Position numbers and translations under genes: made by a program. This document shows, piece by piece, positions 53,485-61,177 of a stretch of DNA of 64,000 nt. The stretch is from assembly GCF_021261315.1 (NCBI RefSeq), contig NZ_JAJSAX010000008.1, positions 62,001 through 126,000 on the forward strand. The letters run 5' to 3'. Origin of the DNA: Epilithonimonas sp. JDS. Lineage in GTDB: Bacteria > Bacteroidota > Bacteroidia > Flavobacteriales > Weeksellaceae. Positions within the stretch are counted from its first letter, which is position 1. Every line of letters starts with the position of its first letter. The notes beneath the pieces were generated by a model. That model was not told the DNA's origin. It saw nothing but the letters and a program-made list of their open reading frames with translations, and did not search any database.

Positions 53485-54076
53485 CTATTGTTCGTTTTTC
53501 GACCTTTGCCAGAGGGCGGAATAAATACTTCTTTGAGTTTTTAATATTGATGCAAAGATATAACTTTTTCTTTTTTTCCATAATTAGATAGACATCTCCC
53601 TTATAATAGAATTCATCATTAATTAATAAATCCTCAATGAATACCAAATTATCCTCAGGATTTTCGATATGGAAATAGCGGACGAGTTCCGGACTTGCCA
53701 TAAAGTTTGCCTTCGGGTTTTTAGAAAATCGGTAAATGATTGGTTTCAGATCATCTGTGTAAATATCAAGGCTTTCCAGAAGCATCTCCGTAAAAGTATT
53801 TTTCCATTCTCTCCCGTGAGCGCTGATTCTGAAATTAAATTTTTCAAATGCTATCAGATGAGCCAATTCGTGGGTTAAAACGAAGAAAAACAATTGCTTA
53901 TCCAGCGTAGAATTTACGGTTATTTGGTGAGATTTGTCCGGCAATCGTCTGTAATCGCCAAGCTTACTGTTCCTGTTTTTGGTAATTTTGATGTGGATAT
54001 AATAGTCCGAAAACCATTTTTTCAGAAACGGAAAAGTATGCTCAGGAAGATATTGCTCTAAAGTTTTGATTGACAT
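53471..54076 (-). CDS. SprT-like zinc metalloprotease-domain protein
   Basis: 201 residues starting MSIKTLEQYLPEHTF. The zinc motif HELAHLIAF (HExxH) near residue 83 and a third histidine in SAHGREWKNTF are the SprT pattern. A C-terminal zinc ribbon, normally with cysteine pairs, is degenerate here: only one cysteine (YLCINIKNSKKYLF) remains. Eight extra codons could be read upstream. It may be involved in protein-DNA crosslink processing like SPRTN, but that is inference. It overlaps manC. Confidence 0.82.
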   Translation of the reverse strand: MSIKTLEQYLPEHTFPFLKKWFSDYYIHIKITKNRNSKLGDYRRLPDKSHQITVNSTLDKQLFFFVLTHELAHLIAFEKFNFRISAHGREWKNTFTEMLLESLDIYTDDLKPIIYRFSKNPKANFMASPELVRYFHIENPEDNLVFIEDLLINDEFYYKGDVYLIMEKKKKLYLCINIKNSKKYLFRPLAKVEKRTIDEQK

Positions 54077-54181
54077 TAATAGTGACCGAATGATCAACAA
54101 AAATAATGATTAACCTTGATTTTAGAATTAATTATTATCCAATTATTGTTATTTTTCTTAAATTTCGGATAAATAGTAAAA

Positions 54182-55852
54182 TTGCAGAAATCTATCTTTT
54201 GCTTTTTGATCTTAATTCTCATTGGCTGTTCCAAAAAAGAAGAACCAAAAATTGAATCATCAAAAAAGCAGATCAATCCTTTCTACGAAAAAGCATTCGT
54301 CTTTATGGATAAAGACTCGGACAGCTCTTTCTATTATCTTGATAAAGCCAAAGATCTTTTCCAGAAAAGAAATGACAGTTTCGGGATGGGAAAAAGCTTT
54401 GTAAATATGGCAATTATCCAGGAAAAAGCGGGCGATAATTTTGGAAGCATAGAAACCAGTCTGCACGCCAGCCAGTTTTTAAAAGAAAAAGATACAGCGC
54501 ACTACAATTTTCTTTTTTGCAACTACAACAATTTGGGTGTTGCCTCCAATAATCTCAAAAACTATACAGATGCCAGACGGTTTTATGATAAAGCATTATT
54601 ATTTACAAAAGATCCAATCGACAAGATGGCGCTGGCGAATAACATTGCAATCGTTTATCATAATGAGAGGCGCTACAGAAAAGCTGTTGACATCTACACA
54701 AAACTGTTGGACAGCGTTGGATCCAAAAGCGAATTTTACCCCAAACTACTGCTGAATTTTGCGCGTTCAAAATGGTTAGAAGACAAAAATTATAATCCTG
54801 TAAAAGATTACTTAAAAGCAGAAAAACTGAGTGATAATTTTGATGATGAATGGACTAAGGACGCTGCTTATGCTTACTTGTCAGCTTATTATGCCACAAA
54901 GAATATAGATTCTACAAGACATTATTCCAATAAAATGCTGACGCTTGCCAGAAAGCTGCAATATCCTGAAGATCAGTTGGAAGCATTGCAGAATCTAATA
55001 AAAATATCAGACGGCATCCACGCTCAGAAATATTTTGATAACTATTCCCGAATCGAAGATAGTCTGACCAACAGTCAAAATAAGGCAAAAAATCAGTTTG
55101 CATTGATCCGTTTTGAAAGCGAAAAAGCAAAGGCTGAAAATATAATTCTTCAGAAACAGAGAGAGATCAATGAATATAAAATTCTGCGTCAAACACTCAT
55201 TAGTTGGGCAATTATTATCCTAACACTCATCATAAGCGCAATTATCTTTTTCTGGATCAAGAGAAAACGACAACGTCTGATTGAAGATGCTAACAATAAA
55301 TTGCACGCGCAACGTTTGGATTTCTCCAAAAAAGTACACGATGTGGTTGCTAATGGGATCTATGAAGTGATGACAACTATTGAGCATCAAAACGATCTTC
55401 CAAAAGAGAAAATCCTGGACAAGTTGGAATTGATGTACGAAAAATCCCGAAATCTCTCGTACGATGACAATCTGCAGCAAGATTTTAACGAAAGAATCAC
55501 AGGCCTTGTGAGCGCTTTTGATAATGATAATACGAAAATAATCATTATCGGCAATGATCCGGAATTCTGGCTAGGAATCAATCAGTTTTCAAAAGAAGAA
55601 TTGTTTCAGGTAGTAAGAGAATTGTTGGTGAATATGAAAAAGCACAGCCAGGCGACCAATGTTATTCTAAGATTTATAAAAGATGATAATTTGCACGAAA
55701 TCAAATATATAGACAACGGAATCGGATTACCGGAAGGCTTTGCAGAAAAAAATGGATTCTCCAATATGAGATCGCGTCTGGAAGAATTGGGTTCAATGCT
55801 GGAAATCGAGGAAGGTAATTCGGGTTTGAAATTATCAATTAAACTAAAGTAA
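54182..55852 (+). CDS. sensor histidine kinase with lipoprotein signal, TPR-like sensor and HisKA_3-like core
   Basis: 556 residues. It starts with TTG at 54182; a stop codon lies in frame four codons upstream, and the TTG is needed to read the lipoprotein-like signal LILIGCSKK. Residues about 35-320 are helical TPR-like repeats (NFGSIETSLHASQFLKEKDT, AIVYHNERRYRKAVDIYTKLL). A transmembrane helix lies at about 340-360. The phosphoacceptor His386 sits in KKVHDVVANGIYEVM, and the ATPase has Asn484 in RELLVNMKKHS, DNGIGLPEG and NGFSNMRSRL. It feeds the response regulator gene that starts 1 bp after its stop. Confidence 0.85.
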   Translation: MQKSIFCFLILILIGCSKKEEPKIESSKKQINPFYEKAFVFMDKDSDSSFYYLDKAKDLFQKRNDSFGMGKSFVNMAIIQEKAGDNFGSIETSLHASQFLKEKDTAHYNFLFCNYNNLGVASNNLKNYTDARRFYDKALLFTKDPIDKMALANNIAIVYHNERRYRKAVDIYTKLLDSVGSKSEFYPKLLLNFARSKWLEDKNYNPVKDYLKAEKLSDNFDDEWTKDAAYAYLSAYYATKNIDSTRHYSNKMLTLARKLQYPEDQLEALQNLIKISDGIHAQKYFDNYSRIEDSLTNSQNKAKNQFALIRFESEKAKAENIILQKQREINEYKILRQTLISWAIIILTLIISAIIFFWIKRKRQRLIEDANNKLHAQRLDFSKKVHDVVANGIYEVMTTIEHQNDLPKEKILDKLELMYEKSRNLSYDDNLQQDFNERITGLVSAFDNDNTKIIIIGNDPEFWLGINQFSKEELFQVVRELLVNMKKHSQATNVILRFIKDDNLHEIKYIDNGIGLPEGFAEKNGFSNMRSRLEELGSMLEIEEGNSGLKLSIKLK

Positions 55853-55853
55853 A

Positions 55854-56516
55854 ATGTTCAGTAAAATATTAATAGCGGAAGACCACGAAAGCAGCAATTT
55901 CTCGGTGCAAAAAGTTTTGGAAGATTTGAAAATTCCAAGCGTAGATCACGTTTATTATTGTGATGATGCATTTTCGCGCCTGAAAAAATCTTTGCAATCC
56001 ACACCTTTTGAAGTTCTGATCACCGACCTTTCGTTTGAGGAAGATCACAGAAAACAATTGATCAAAAACGGCCGCGAATTGATCAAATGCTGCAAAGATC
56101 TGTATCCTGAACTGAAAGTAATCGTTTTTTCCGGCGAACACAGAATTGGCGTGATAGATCTGTTATTCAAAGAATTGGAAATTGATGCTTATGTCAAAAA
56201 AGCCAGATCCGATTCCAAAGAATTGCGAAAAGCGATAGAATGTGTTTTTGCAGGCGAAACATATATTTCTCACGATCTCCAACTGCCGGTGAAAACTATG
56301 AACACTCTGGAATTCAGCAACTATGATATTGTACTTCTCAAATTACTTTCGGAAGGAATTTTGCAGAAAAACATTCCGAAAATACTGGCAGAGAGAGATA
56401 TTCACCCAAATAGTTTGAGCAGCGTAGAAAAAAGAATGAATGCCATGAAGCTAGCATTGACGGTAAAAAACAACGAACAACTAATTGCGAGATGCAAAGA
56501 TTTGGGAATAATTTGA
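55854..56516 (+). CDS. NarL/FixJ-type response regulator
   Basis: 220 residues. The receiver domain has the acidic pocket ILIAEDHES and the phosphoacceptor Asp58 in VLITDLSF, then VIVFSGEHR and a VKKA lysine. The C-terminal LuxR-type helix-turn-helix (about 148-215) reads LLKLLSEGILQKNIPKILAERDIHPNSLSSVEKRM. It is coupled to the upstream kinase. An inverted TTACGG repeat lies 31 bp past the gene and could be a binding site. Confidence 0.87.
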   Translation: MFSKILIAEDHESSNFSVQKVLEDLKIPSVDHVYYCDDAFSRLKKSLQSTPFEVLITDLSFEEDHRKQLIKNGRELIKCCKDLYPELKVIVFSGEHRIGVIDLLFKELEIDAYVKKARSDSKELRKAIECVFAGETYISHDLQLPVKTMNTLEFSNYDIVLLKLLSEGILQKNIPKILAERDIHPNSLSSVEKRMNAMKLALTVKNNEQLIARCKDLGII

Positions 56517-56633
56517 AATTATTTTCAATTATTTTTCCATTTTACGGTTTCCCGTAAGGAAATCTGAATTTATGTAATTAATTTTGCCTCAGATTAATAA
56601 CCGTAAAAACACAAAAAACAATACAATTTCCAA

Positions 56634-56662
56634 AGAGTCTGAAGTTCACTTTAGGCTCTTTT
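56634..56662. terminator. bidirectional terminator between the response regulator and the GNAT gene
   Basis: AAAGAGTCTGAAG pairs with CTTTAGGCTCTTT over 13 bp (two G-U pairs) around a TTCA loop. It overlaps the GNAT stop codon. Confidence 0.85.
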
Positions 56663-57112
56663 GTATTTTCTGAGCATCTCTGTGTGCGGAATATTATCTT
56701 CCAGATATTTTTTGCCCGTATCTTCAAATCCGAAATCGGAATAGAATTTCAGCAAATAATCCTGCGCAGAAATCCGAACCTCCAGAGTTCCAAGCCTGTT
56801 TTCTATGATATCCAAAGCATATTGGATCAATTGTTTTCCAAGACCTGTTCCTCTTCCGTTTTCTGTTGTAACCACTCTTCCAATAGAAGTTTCAGCGTAC
56901 TTGATGCCTTTATCAAAGATCCTGCAATAGGCTAAAACTTCGCTGTCTTTTTCTGCCCAAAGATGAATCGCCTTTTGGTCGTAATCATCCAGATCCGGAT
57001 AAGGACAGTCCTGCTCCACTACGAAGACATTGACTCTTGCTTTTATAATTTCGTAAAGTTCAGTTGTAGTAAGTTCAGAAAAGGTTTTGATTTTCCAATC
57101 TGCATTAATCAT
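56651..57112 (-). CDS. GNAT acetyltransferase, ElaA type
   Basis: 153 residues. Family signs: ELTTTELYEIIKARVNVFVVEQDCPYPDLDDYD, SIGRVVTTENGRGTGLGKQLIQYAL (acetyl-CoA loop RGTGLG), and EVRISAQDYLLKFYSDFGF near the C-terminus. ElaA-like proteins N-acetylate unknown substrates. It overlaps engB by 8 bp. Confidence 0.9.
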   Translation of the reverse strand: MINADWKIKTFSELTTTELYEIIKARVNVFVVEQDCPYPDLDDYDQKAIHLWAEKDSEVLAYCRIFDKGIKYAETSIGRVVTTENGRGTGLGKQLIQYALDIIENRLGTLEVRISAQDYLLKFYSDFGFEDTGKKYLEDNIPHTEMLRKYKRA

Positions 57113-57728
57113 CGAATCGTACTTTATTTTTGATTAGAAACTGGTTGGTTTCTGAGATAAATTTTAGAATATTGTCTGTCCCCGTTTTTTTCTCAGCGGA
57201 TGTGACATAGATTTCCGGAAGATCTTCCCAGGTTTTCAGTAATTCTGTTTTGTAGGCTTCTACATTTCTGTCCGCTGCTCCAGGTTTCAGTTTGTCTACT
57301 TTTGTAAAAACGATGGAAAACGGGACATTACTTTCGCCGCACCATTCCATAAACTCAAGATCAATTTTTTGAGGTGCCAGACGCGAATCTATCAATACAA
57401 AAAGGTTGACTAGATTTTGTCTGTTCAAAATATAATTGGTAATCAGTTTTTCGAAATCTTTTCTAAGACTTTTGGAAACTTTCGCATAACCATAACCCGG
57501 TAAATCTGTCAGAAACCAGTTTTCATTAACCAAAAAATGATTGATCAATTGGGTTTTCCCAGGCGTTTGTGATGTTTTAGCCAAATCTTTATGATTCATC
57601 ATTGCATTGATGAGAGATGATTTCCCAACATTGGAACGCCCGATGAAAGCGTATTCTGCCATCGTAGGTTCGGGACAATCCTGCCATTTCTGACTGCTTT
57701 TTACAAATTCTGCGGTTTTGATTACCAT
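57105..57728 (-). CDS. engB: EngB/YsxC/YihA ribosome-biogenesis GTPase
   Basis: 207-residue TrmE-Era-like GTPase needed for 50S subunit assembly. G1 is GRSNVGKSSLINAMM, G2 region KTSQTPGKTQLINHF, G3 DLPGYGYAKV, G4 TKVDKL and G5 SAEKK. The family start AEFVKSSQKWQDCPEPTMAEYAFIGRSNVGKS fits well. Confidence 0.95.
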   Translation of the reverse strand: MVIKTAEFVKSSQKWQDCPEPTMAEYAFIGRSNVGKSSLINAMMNHKDLAKTSQTPGKTQLINHFLVNENWFLTDLPGYGYAKVSKSLRKDFEKLITNYILNRQNLVNLFVLIDSRLAPQKIDLEFMEWCGESNVPFSIVFTKVDKLKPGAADRNVEAYKTELLKTWEDLPEIYVTSAEKKTGTDNILKFISETNQFLIKNKVRFDD

Positions 57729-57743
57729 TTTGATATGATATAA

Positions 57744-57798
57744 AAAACCATCAAGAGATCAAATTATCCTAAGAAAAACTCAATGTCTTAATGGTTTT
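57744..57798 (-). terminator. inverted repeat/terminator after the alpha/beta hydrolase
   Basis: Arms of 13 bp (57744-57756 and 57786-57798; AAAACCATTAAGA with TCTTGATGGTTTT on the minus strand, one G-U) around a 29-nt centre, with a short T-rich tail. The long loop makes it a weaker call than the others. Confidence 0.55.
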
Positions 57799-57817
57799 AT
57801 TTTATTAATAAATTATT

Positions 57818-58579
57818 TTAAATTACTCTTTTCAGCCATTCGTAGAGAATCTCATTGAACTCGTCCGGCTTTTCCATCATTGCGGCGTGACCACATTTTT
57901 CTATCCAGTGTAACTCAGAATTTTTGATGAATTTATGCATATCTTCCGCAACTTCCGGCGGCGTTACATTATCCTGTTTCCCCCAGATGATGCAAGTCGG
58001 GCAGGTGATTTTAGGAAGATCGTTCAGCATATTGTGTTTGATAGCACTTCTTGCAAGCATCACAGTTTTGATGCCTTTCATTCTGTCATTTACAACCGCG
58101 AAAACCTCATCTACCAATTCATCTGTAGCAACAATCGGGTCATAGAAAACTTCCTGAGTTTTTTTCTTGATATAATCTTTATCACTTTTTCTCGGAAAAC
58201 TGTCACCGAAAGTTCTTTCGTAGAGACCGGAACTTCCTGTCAAAACCAAATTCTGAACCAATTCCGGACGAGAAATCGTAAGAATAAGTCCAATATGTCC
58301 GCCCATAGAATTACCGACAATTGTTACCGGCTTTCCGATAACATCTGTGATAAACTTAGCAACAAACTTCGAAATTGAAGTCAGATTGGTGTTGAGAATG
58401 GGCAAATCGTAGATCGGCAATTGCGGTACAATCACGCGAAATCCTTTGTCTGCGAAAAAATTAATCATCTTATCGAAGTTGCTCAAGCCTCCCATCAAAC
58501 CATGCAGAAGCACCATTGGATGACCTTCACCCGCTTCTACATAAGTATATTTCGTGTCTTTTTTAGTTTTAAAAATCAT
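57818..58579 (-). CDS. alpha/beta hydrolase
   Basis: 253 residues. The fold is shown by PMVLLHGLMGGLSNFDK (oxyanion HG), VGNSMGGHIGL (nucleophile serine near residue 94), a late aspartate in WGKQDNVTPPEVAEDM and the histidine in IEKCGHAAMMEKP. The likely substrate class is small esters or lipids; MhpC/BioH-type relatives exist. A TATTTTTG box (complement 58600-58607) lies 20 nt before the ATG. Confidence 0.85.
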   Translation of the reverse strand: MIFKTKKDTKYTYVEAGEGHPMVLLHGLMGGLSNFDKMINFFADKGFRVIVPQLPIYDLPILNTNLTSISKFVAKFITDVIGKPVTIVGNSMGGHIGLILTISRPELVQNLVLTGSSGLYERTFGDSFPRKSDKDYIKKKTQEVFYDPIVATDELVDEVFAVVNDRMKGIKTVMLARSAIKHNMLNDLPKITCPTCIIWGKQDNVTPPEVAEDMHKFIKNSELHWIEKCGHAAMMEKPDEFNEILYEWLKRVI

Positions 58580-58599
58580 ATTGCTGTTCGATAACCCGC

Positions 58600-58607
58600 C
58601 AAAAATA
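58600..58607 (-). promoter_or_regulatory. -7 box of the alpha/beta hydrolase gene
   Basis: TATTTTTG on the minus strand, 20 nt before the ATG. A TTTG abuts it, but at the wrong distance for a -33 element. Confidence 0.45.
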
Positions 58608-58660
58608 CAAATAAAAGAATAATTTTTTATTTTAATCCTACCAAAGTGGTCAAATTTAAT

Positions 58661-59053
58661 TTATTTTAACACTGTATTCAATTCGTTGATGCGGTTAATG
58701 ATCGGCATTGCGAATATTCCGCTGGTTGTGAGATAAAGTTCGTAAAAAGTTTTCGCCTTTTCCGCAAAATCAATTTTGCCATCCGTCCGGAAATGAAACA
58801 TAAAAATATTGCCGAGCATTTCGTAATAATCTGCGTGATCCTTCGATTCCCGAAGCTTTACCATTTCAATAATTTCCTCTTTTGATTTTAATGAAAGTTC
58901 ACTGAAATCCATTTTGAAAATATCCTTCATCAAAGAATCGAAATCCAATTCTTTCTGCATCAGACTTTCTTCCGGCTTTCCAAGAAGTAATTTCTCCAAT
59001 GCTTGGCTGAGTTGTCTTATCAATCTCAGCGTAAAATCTTTATCCTGAATCAT
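58661..59053 (-). CDS. DUF6483-like small protein
   Basis: 130 residues, helical, starting MIQDKDFTLRLIRQLSQALEKLLLG. This N-terminal pattern resembles the DUF6483 family; confidence is limited. No catalytic motif. It overlaps the upstream small membrane-protein gene by 4 bp. Confidence 0.55.
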   Translation of the reverse strand: MIQDKDFTLRLIRQLSQALEKLLLGKPEESLMQKELDFDSLMKDIFKMDFSELSLKSKEEIIEMVKLRESKDHADYYEMLGNIFMFHFRTDGKIDFAEKAKTFYELYLTTSGIFAMPIINRINELNTVLK

Positions 59054-59337
59054 TTCTTATCCTCTTTTTTTTCGTCAAGTTCTGGGCTTGCAGAAACTCT
59101 CGAAACAAAATGCATCGTTCCGTCTTTCGAATTATATATTTTGTTAGCCAACTTTATTCCGATTGTAATTCCAATCATTAAAATTAAAATAGATAATATT
59201 ATGGACAAAGTAGAATCAAATGCGACATAAATTATAATTGCTAAAATCAAACTGATAATGAATGGCGATAGAAATATTTGCAGCCATCCTACTATTTCCG
59301 TTGTTTCTTCAAAGGCATTTCTTTTTTGATTTTTCAT
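59050..59337 (-). CDS. small membrane protein
   Basis: 95 residues with two long hydrophobic segments (about residues 18-40 and 41-64) and a charged C-terminus rich in Lys and Glu (ELDEKKEDKK). No family recognised. The ATG at 59337 (MKNQ) is 1 bp after the SpmAB-type gene's stop. Its stop overlaps the DUF6483-like gene start, so three genes run as one unit. Confidence 0.6.
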   Translation of the reverse strand: MKNQKRNAFEETTEIVGWLQIFLSPFIISLILAIIIYVAFDSTLSIILSILILMIGITIGIKLANKIYNSKDGTMHFVSRVSASPELDEKKEDKK

Positions 59338-59338
59338 T

Positions 59339-60739
59339 CTATCCAAAGAATAAATACGCCAAAATTACCGAAACTACTACTCCTACTAAATCTGCCAGCA
59401 ACATCGACCCAACTGTATATCTAGTATTTTTAATTCCAACTGAACCGAAATAAACCGCAATGACATAGAAAGTGGTGTCCGAACTTCCTTGCAAAATAGC
59501 TGATAACTTCCCAGCAAAACTGTCCGCACCAAAGGTTTTCATCGTATCTACCATCATTCCACGAGCTCCGGAGCCTGATAATGGTTTTATTAATGCAGTT
59601 GGCAATCCGTCCACAAATCTGGTATCGAGATGGGAAGCACTGGCAATCCACTTCATTCCATCGATGATGACCTCAAAAACACCACTGGTTCTCAGGAGAG
59701 AGATTGCAATCAACATTCCTACCAAATAAGGAATAATTTTCACACAAACCGTAAATCCTTCCTTCGCACCATCTATGAACGCGTCGAAAACGTTGATCTT
59801 TTTATAAACTGCACCCAAAACGATGGCAAGGAAAATCAATAAAATAATGCCATTGCTCATCACTTTGCTGAAGGAATCCAACTCATCTTTACTCAATTGA
59901 ACTAAGTAGATGACGAGCAAAGCAATAATCGCAGAAATCCCACCAACGTATGCTAAAACAATAGGTTGGAAAAGATTGATTTTTTGTCTGATAGAAACAA
60001 TCGTCATCGCAGCCAAAGTTGCGCAAAATGTCGCAATCATACATGGCAGAAAAATATCGGTCGGCGTTACAGAGCCCATTGATGAACGGATTGCGATGAT
60101 GGAAACCGGAATCAATGTCAATCCGCTGGCGTGCAGACAGAGAAACATAATTTGGGCGTTGCTGGCTTTGTCTTTATCAGGATTCAGGGTTTGAAGACTT
60201 TCCATCGCTTTGAGTCCGAACGGCGTAGCAGCATTGTCCAATCCCAATAAATTCGCACTGAAATTCAGCATCATATGTCCGAATGACGGATGGTTTTTCG
60301 GAATGTCTGGAAATAATTTGGAGAAGAATGGTTGAATGAGTCGGCTGAGGAAGTTGATACCGCCAGCTTTTTCGGCGATGCTCATAAAGCCCATAAACAG
60401 AGCCATAATGCCAATCAGTTTCAGGCAGATATTGACGGCTGTTTCGCTGGTTCCGATGACGCCATCTGTAGCGGCAACTCTGTAGGTATTCACGTTTTGA
60501 AGGGAATCCATTTTGTAATGGATATGATTTTCTTCGAGTTCCGGCGTGGCCTTCAAGGATCTTTGAATATCTGGAGAAAACTGCGCAAATGGTTTTTTCG
60601 AGATCTGAATCGTGTCGCCACCTTTCCCGACCACCATATCGTTGAAGATCTGACTGTAATTCTCTGAACTGAAATATTTGATAGAGGCCACCGCAATGGC
60701 GATGATGATGAAGGCTGACCAAATCCTGCTTAGAACCAT
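59339..60739 (-). CDS. SpmAB-type nucleoside-recognition (Gate) domain membrane protein
   Basis: 466 residues starting MVLSRIWSAFIIIAIAVAS, with about ten hydrophobic segments. Two nucleoside-recognition/Gate domains are visible, one in each half: the first with NFSANLLGLDNAATPFGLKAMESLQ, the second with ALIKPLSGSGARGMMVDT and GSSDTTFYVIAVYFGSV. In Bacillus, SpmA and SpmB are separate; here they form a single chain. The substrate is unknown. The frame continues 13 codons upstream to a TTG, but the family start fits the ATG. Confidence 0.88.
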   Translation of the reverse strand: MVLSRIWSAFIIIAIAVASIKYFSSENYSQIFNDMVVGKGGDTIQISKKPFAQFSPDIQRSLKATPELEENHIHYKMDSLQNVNTYRVAATDGVIGTSETAVNICLKLIGIMALFMGFMSIAEKAGGINFLSRLIQPFFSKLFPDIPKNHPSFGHMMLNFSANLLGLDNAATPFGLKAMESLQTLNPDKDKASNAQIMFLCLHASGLTLIPVSIIAIRSSMGSVTPTDIFLPCMIATFCATLAAMTIVSIRQKINLFQPIVLAYVGGISAIIALLVIYLVQLSKDELDSFSKVMSNGIILLIFLAIVLGAVYKKINVFDAFIDGAKEGFTVCVKIIPYLVGMLIAISLLRTSGVFEVIIDGMKWIASASHLDTRFVDGLPTALIKPLSGSGARGMMVDTMKTFGADSFAGKLSAILQGSSDTTFYVIAVYFGSVGIKNTRYTVGSMLLADLVGVVVSVILAYLFFG

Positions 60740-60829
60740 TCTGGAAATTAATTTCAGTAAATGTAAGAAAAATGCCAATAGATTTAGAAACTGGTATTCA
60801 GAAATTAAAATTTTAATAGAATACCAAAT

Positions 60830-60922
60830 CCCGCAGCCCGGCCTGAGTGGAGCTCATTTTTTTGCGTTGGGAAAAGCTCGGCAAAAAATAGCGGGAACGG
60901 AGGACGGAAATAGCTGCCCAAA
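60830..60922 (+). repeat. dispersed repeat, family B, full copy
   Basis: 93 bp starting CCGCAGCCCGGCCTGAG and ending GGAAATAGCTGCCCAAAA. Its ends match the minus-strand copies at 40952-41025 and 32523-32590, while the centres differ in length and sequence. It lies upstream of the metN promoter. Confidence 0.75.
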
Positions 60923-60987
60923 ACTTTAAGAATCGCATTGTGAGGACAAATGCCATAACTGATTTTTGTCATAAATCTAAATTATAC

Positions 60988-61018
60988 TTGTTTGGTATGA
61001 ATTGAATTGATACCTTTG
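60988..61018 (+). promoter_or_regulatory. promoter of the metNIQ leader
   Basis: TTG (60988-60990), 20-nt spacer, TACCTTTG (61011-61018). A second reading with TTTG at 60991 gives only 16 nt. Transcription should begin about 61024. Confidence 0.65.
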
Positions 61019-61023
61019 CCTCG

Positions 61024-61157
61024 GCTTTTTTTAAACACTATCAATGTTGAAATTTTGTTTTGTTTGTTGCAGTAATATATTTCAGTGATATATAATGATG
61101 TAGAGGATAGTGTGTTTATTTCGAAAACCTTTCATAATCTCATTTGAAAGGTTTTTT
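61024..61157 (+). promoter_or_regulatory. structured leader with terminator-like hairpin before metN, or a small RNA
   Basis: After the promoter the RNA can close an 8-bp stem, ACACTATC (61035-61042) with GATAGTGT (61106-61113), enclosing a smaller ATATAT/ATATAT hairpin (61075-61080, 61088-61093). Ten nt later is an intrinsic terminator: an 11-bp stem AAAACCTTTCA/TGAAAGGTTTT (61124-61134, 61145-61155) and Ts, ending 20 nt before the metN ATG. This is either an attenuated leader (riboswitch-like) or a separate RNA of about 130 nt. It matches no SAM riboswitch consensus that I recall. Structure is from reading only. Confidence 0.5.
61124..61157 (+). terminator. terminator hairpin 20 bp before metN
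   Basis: Perfect 11-bp stem with a 10-nt loop and T tail, located after the predicted metN-side promoter and before the gene it would control. Confidence 0.85.
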
Positions 61158-61177
61158 ATTTTAATTAATTCGTAAAA

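Noticed and set aside
61024..61157. SAM riboswitch controlling metNIQ
   Set aside because: The core sequences of SAM-I (GAGGGA, GGCAAC-type) and SAM-II (GCUAAA-type) are not there. Only the general layout resembles a riboswitch.
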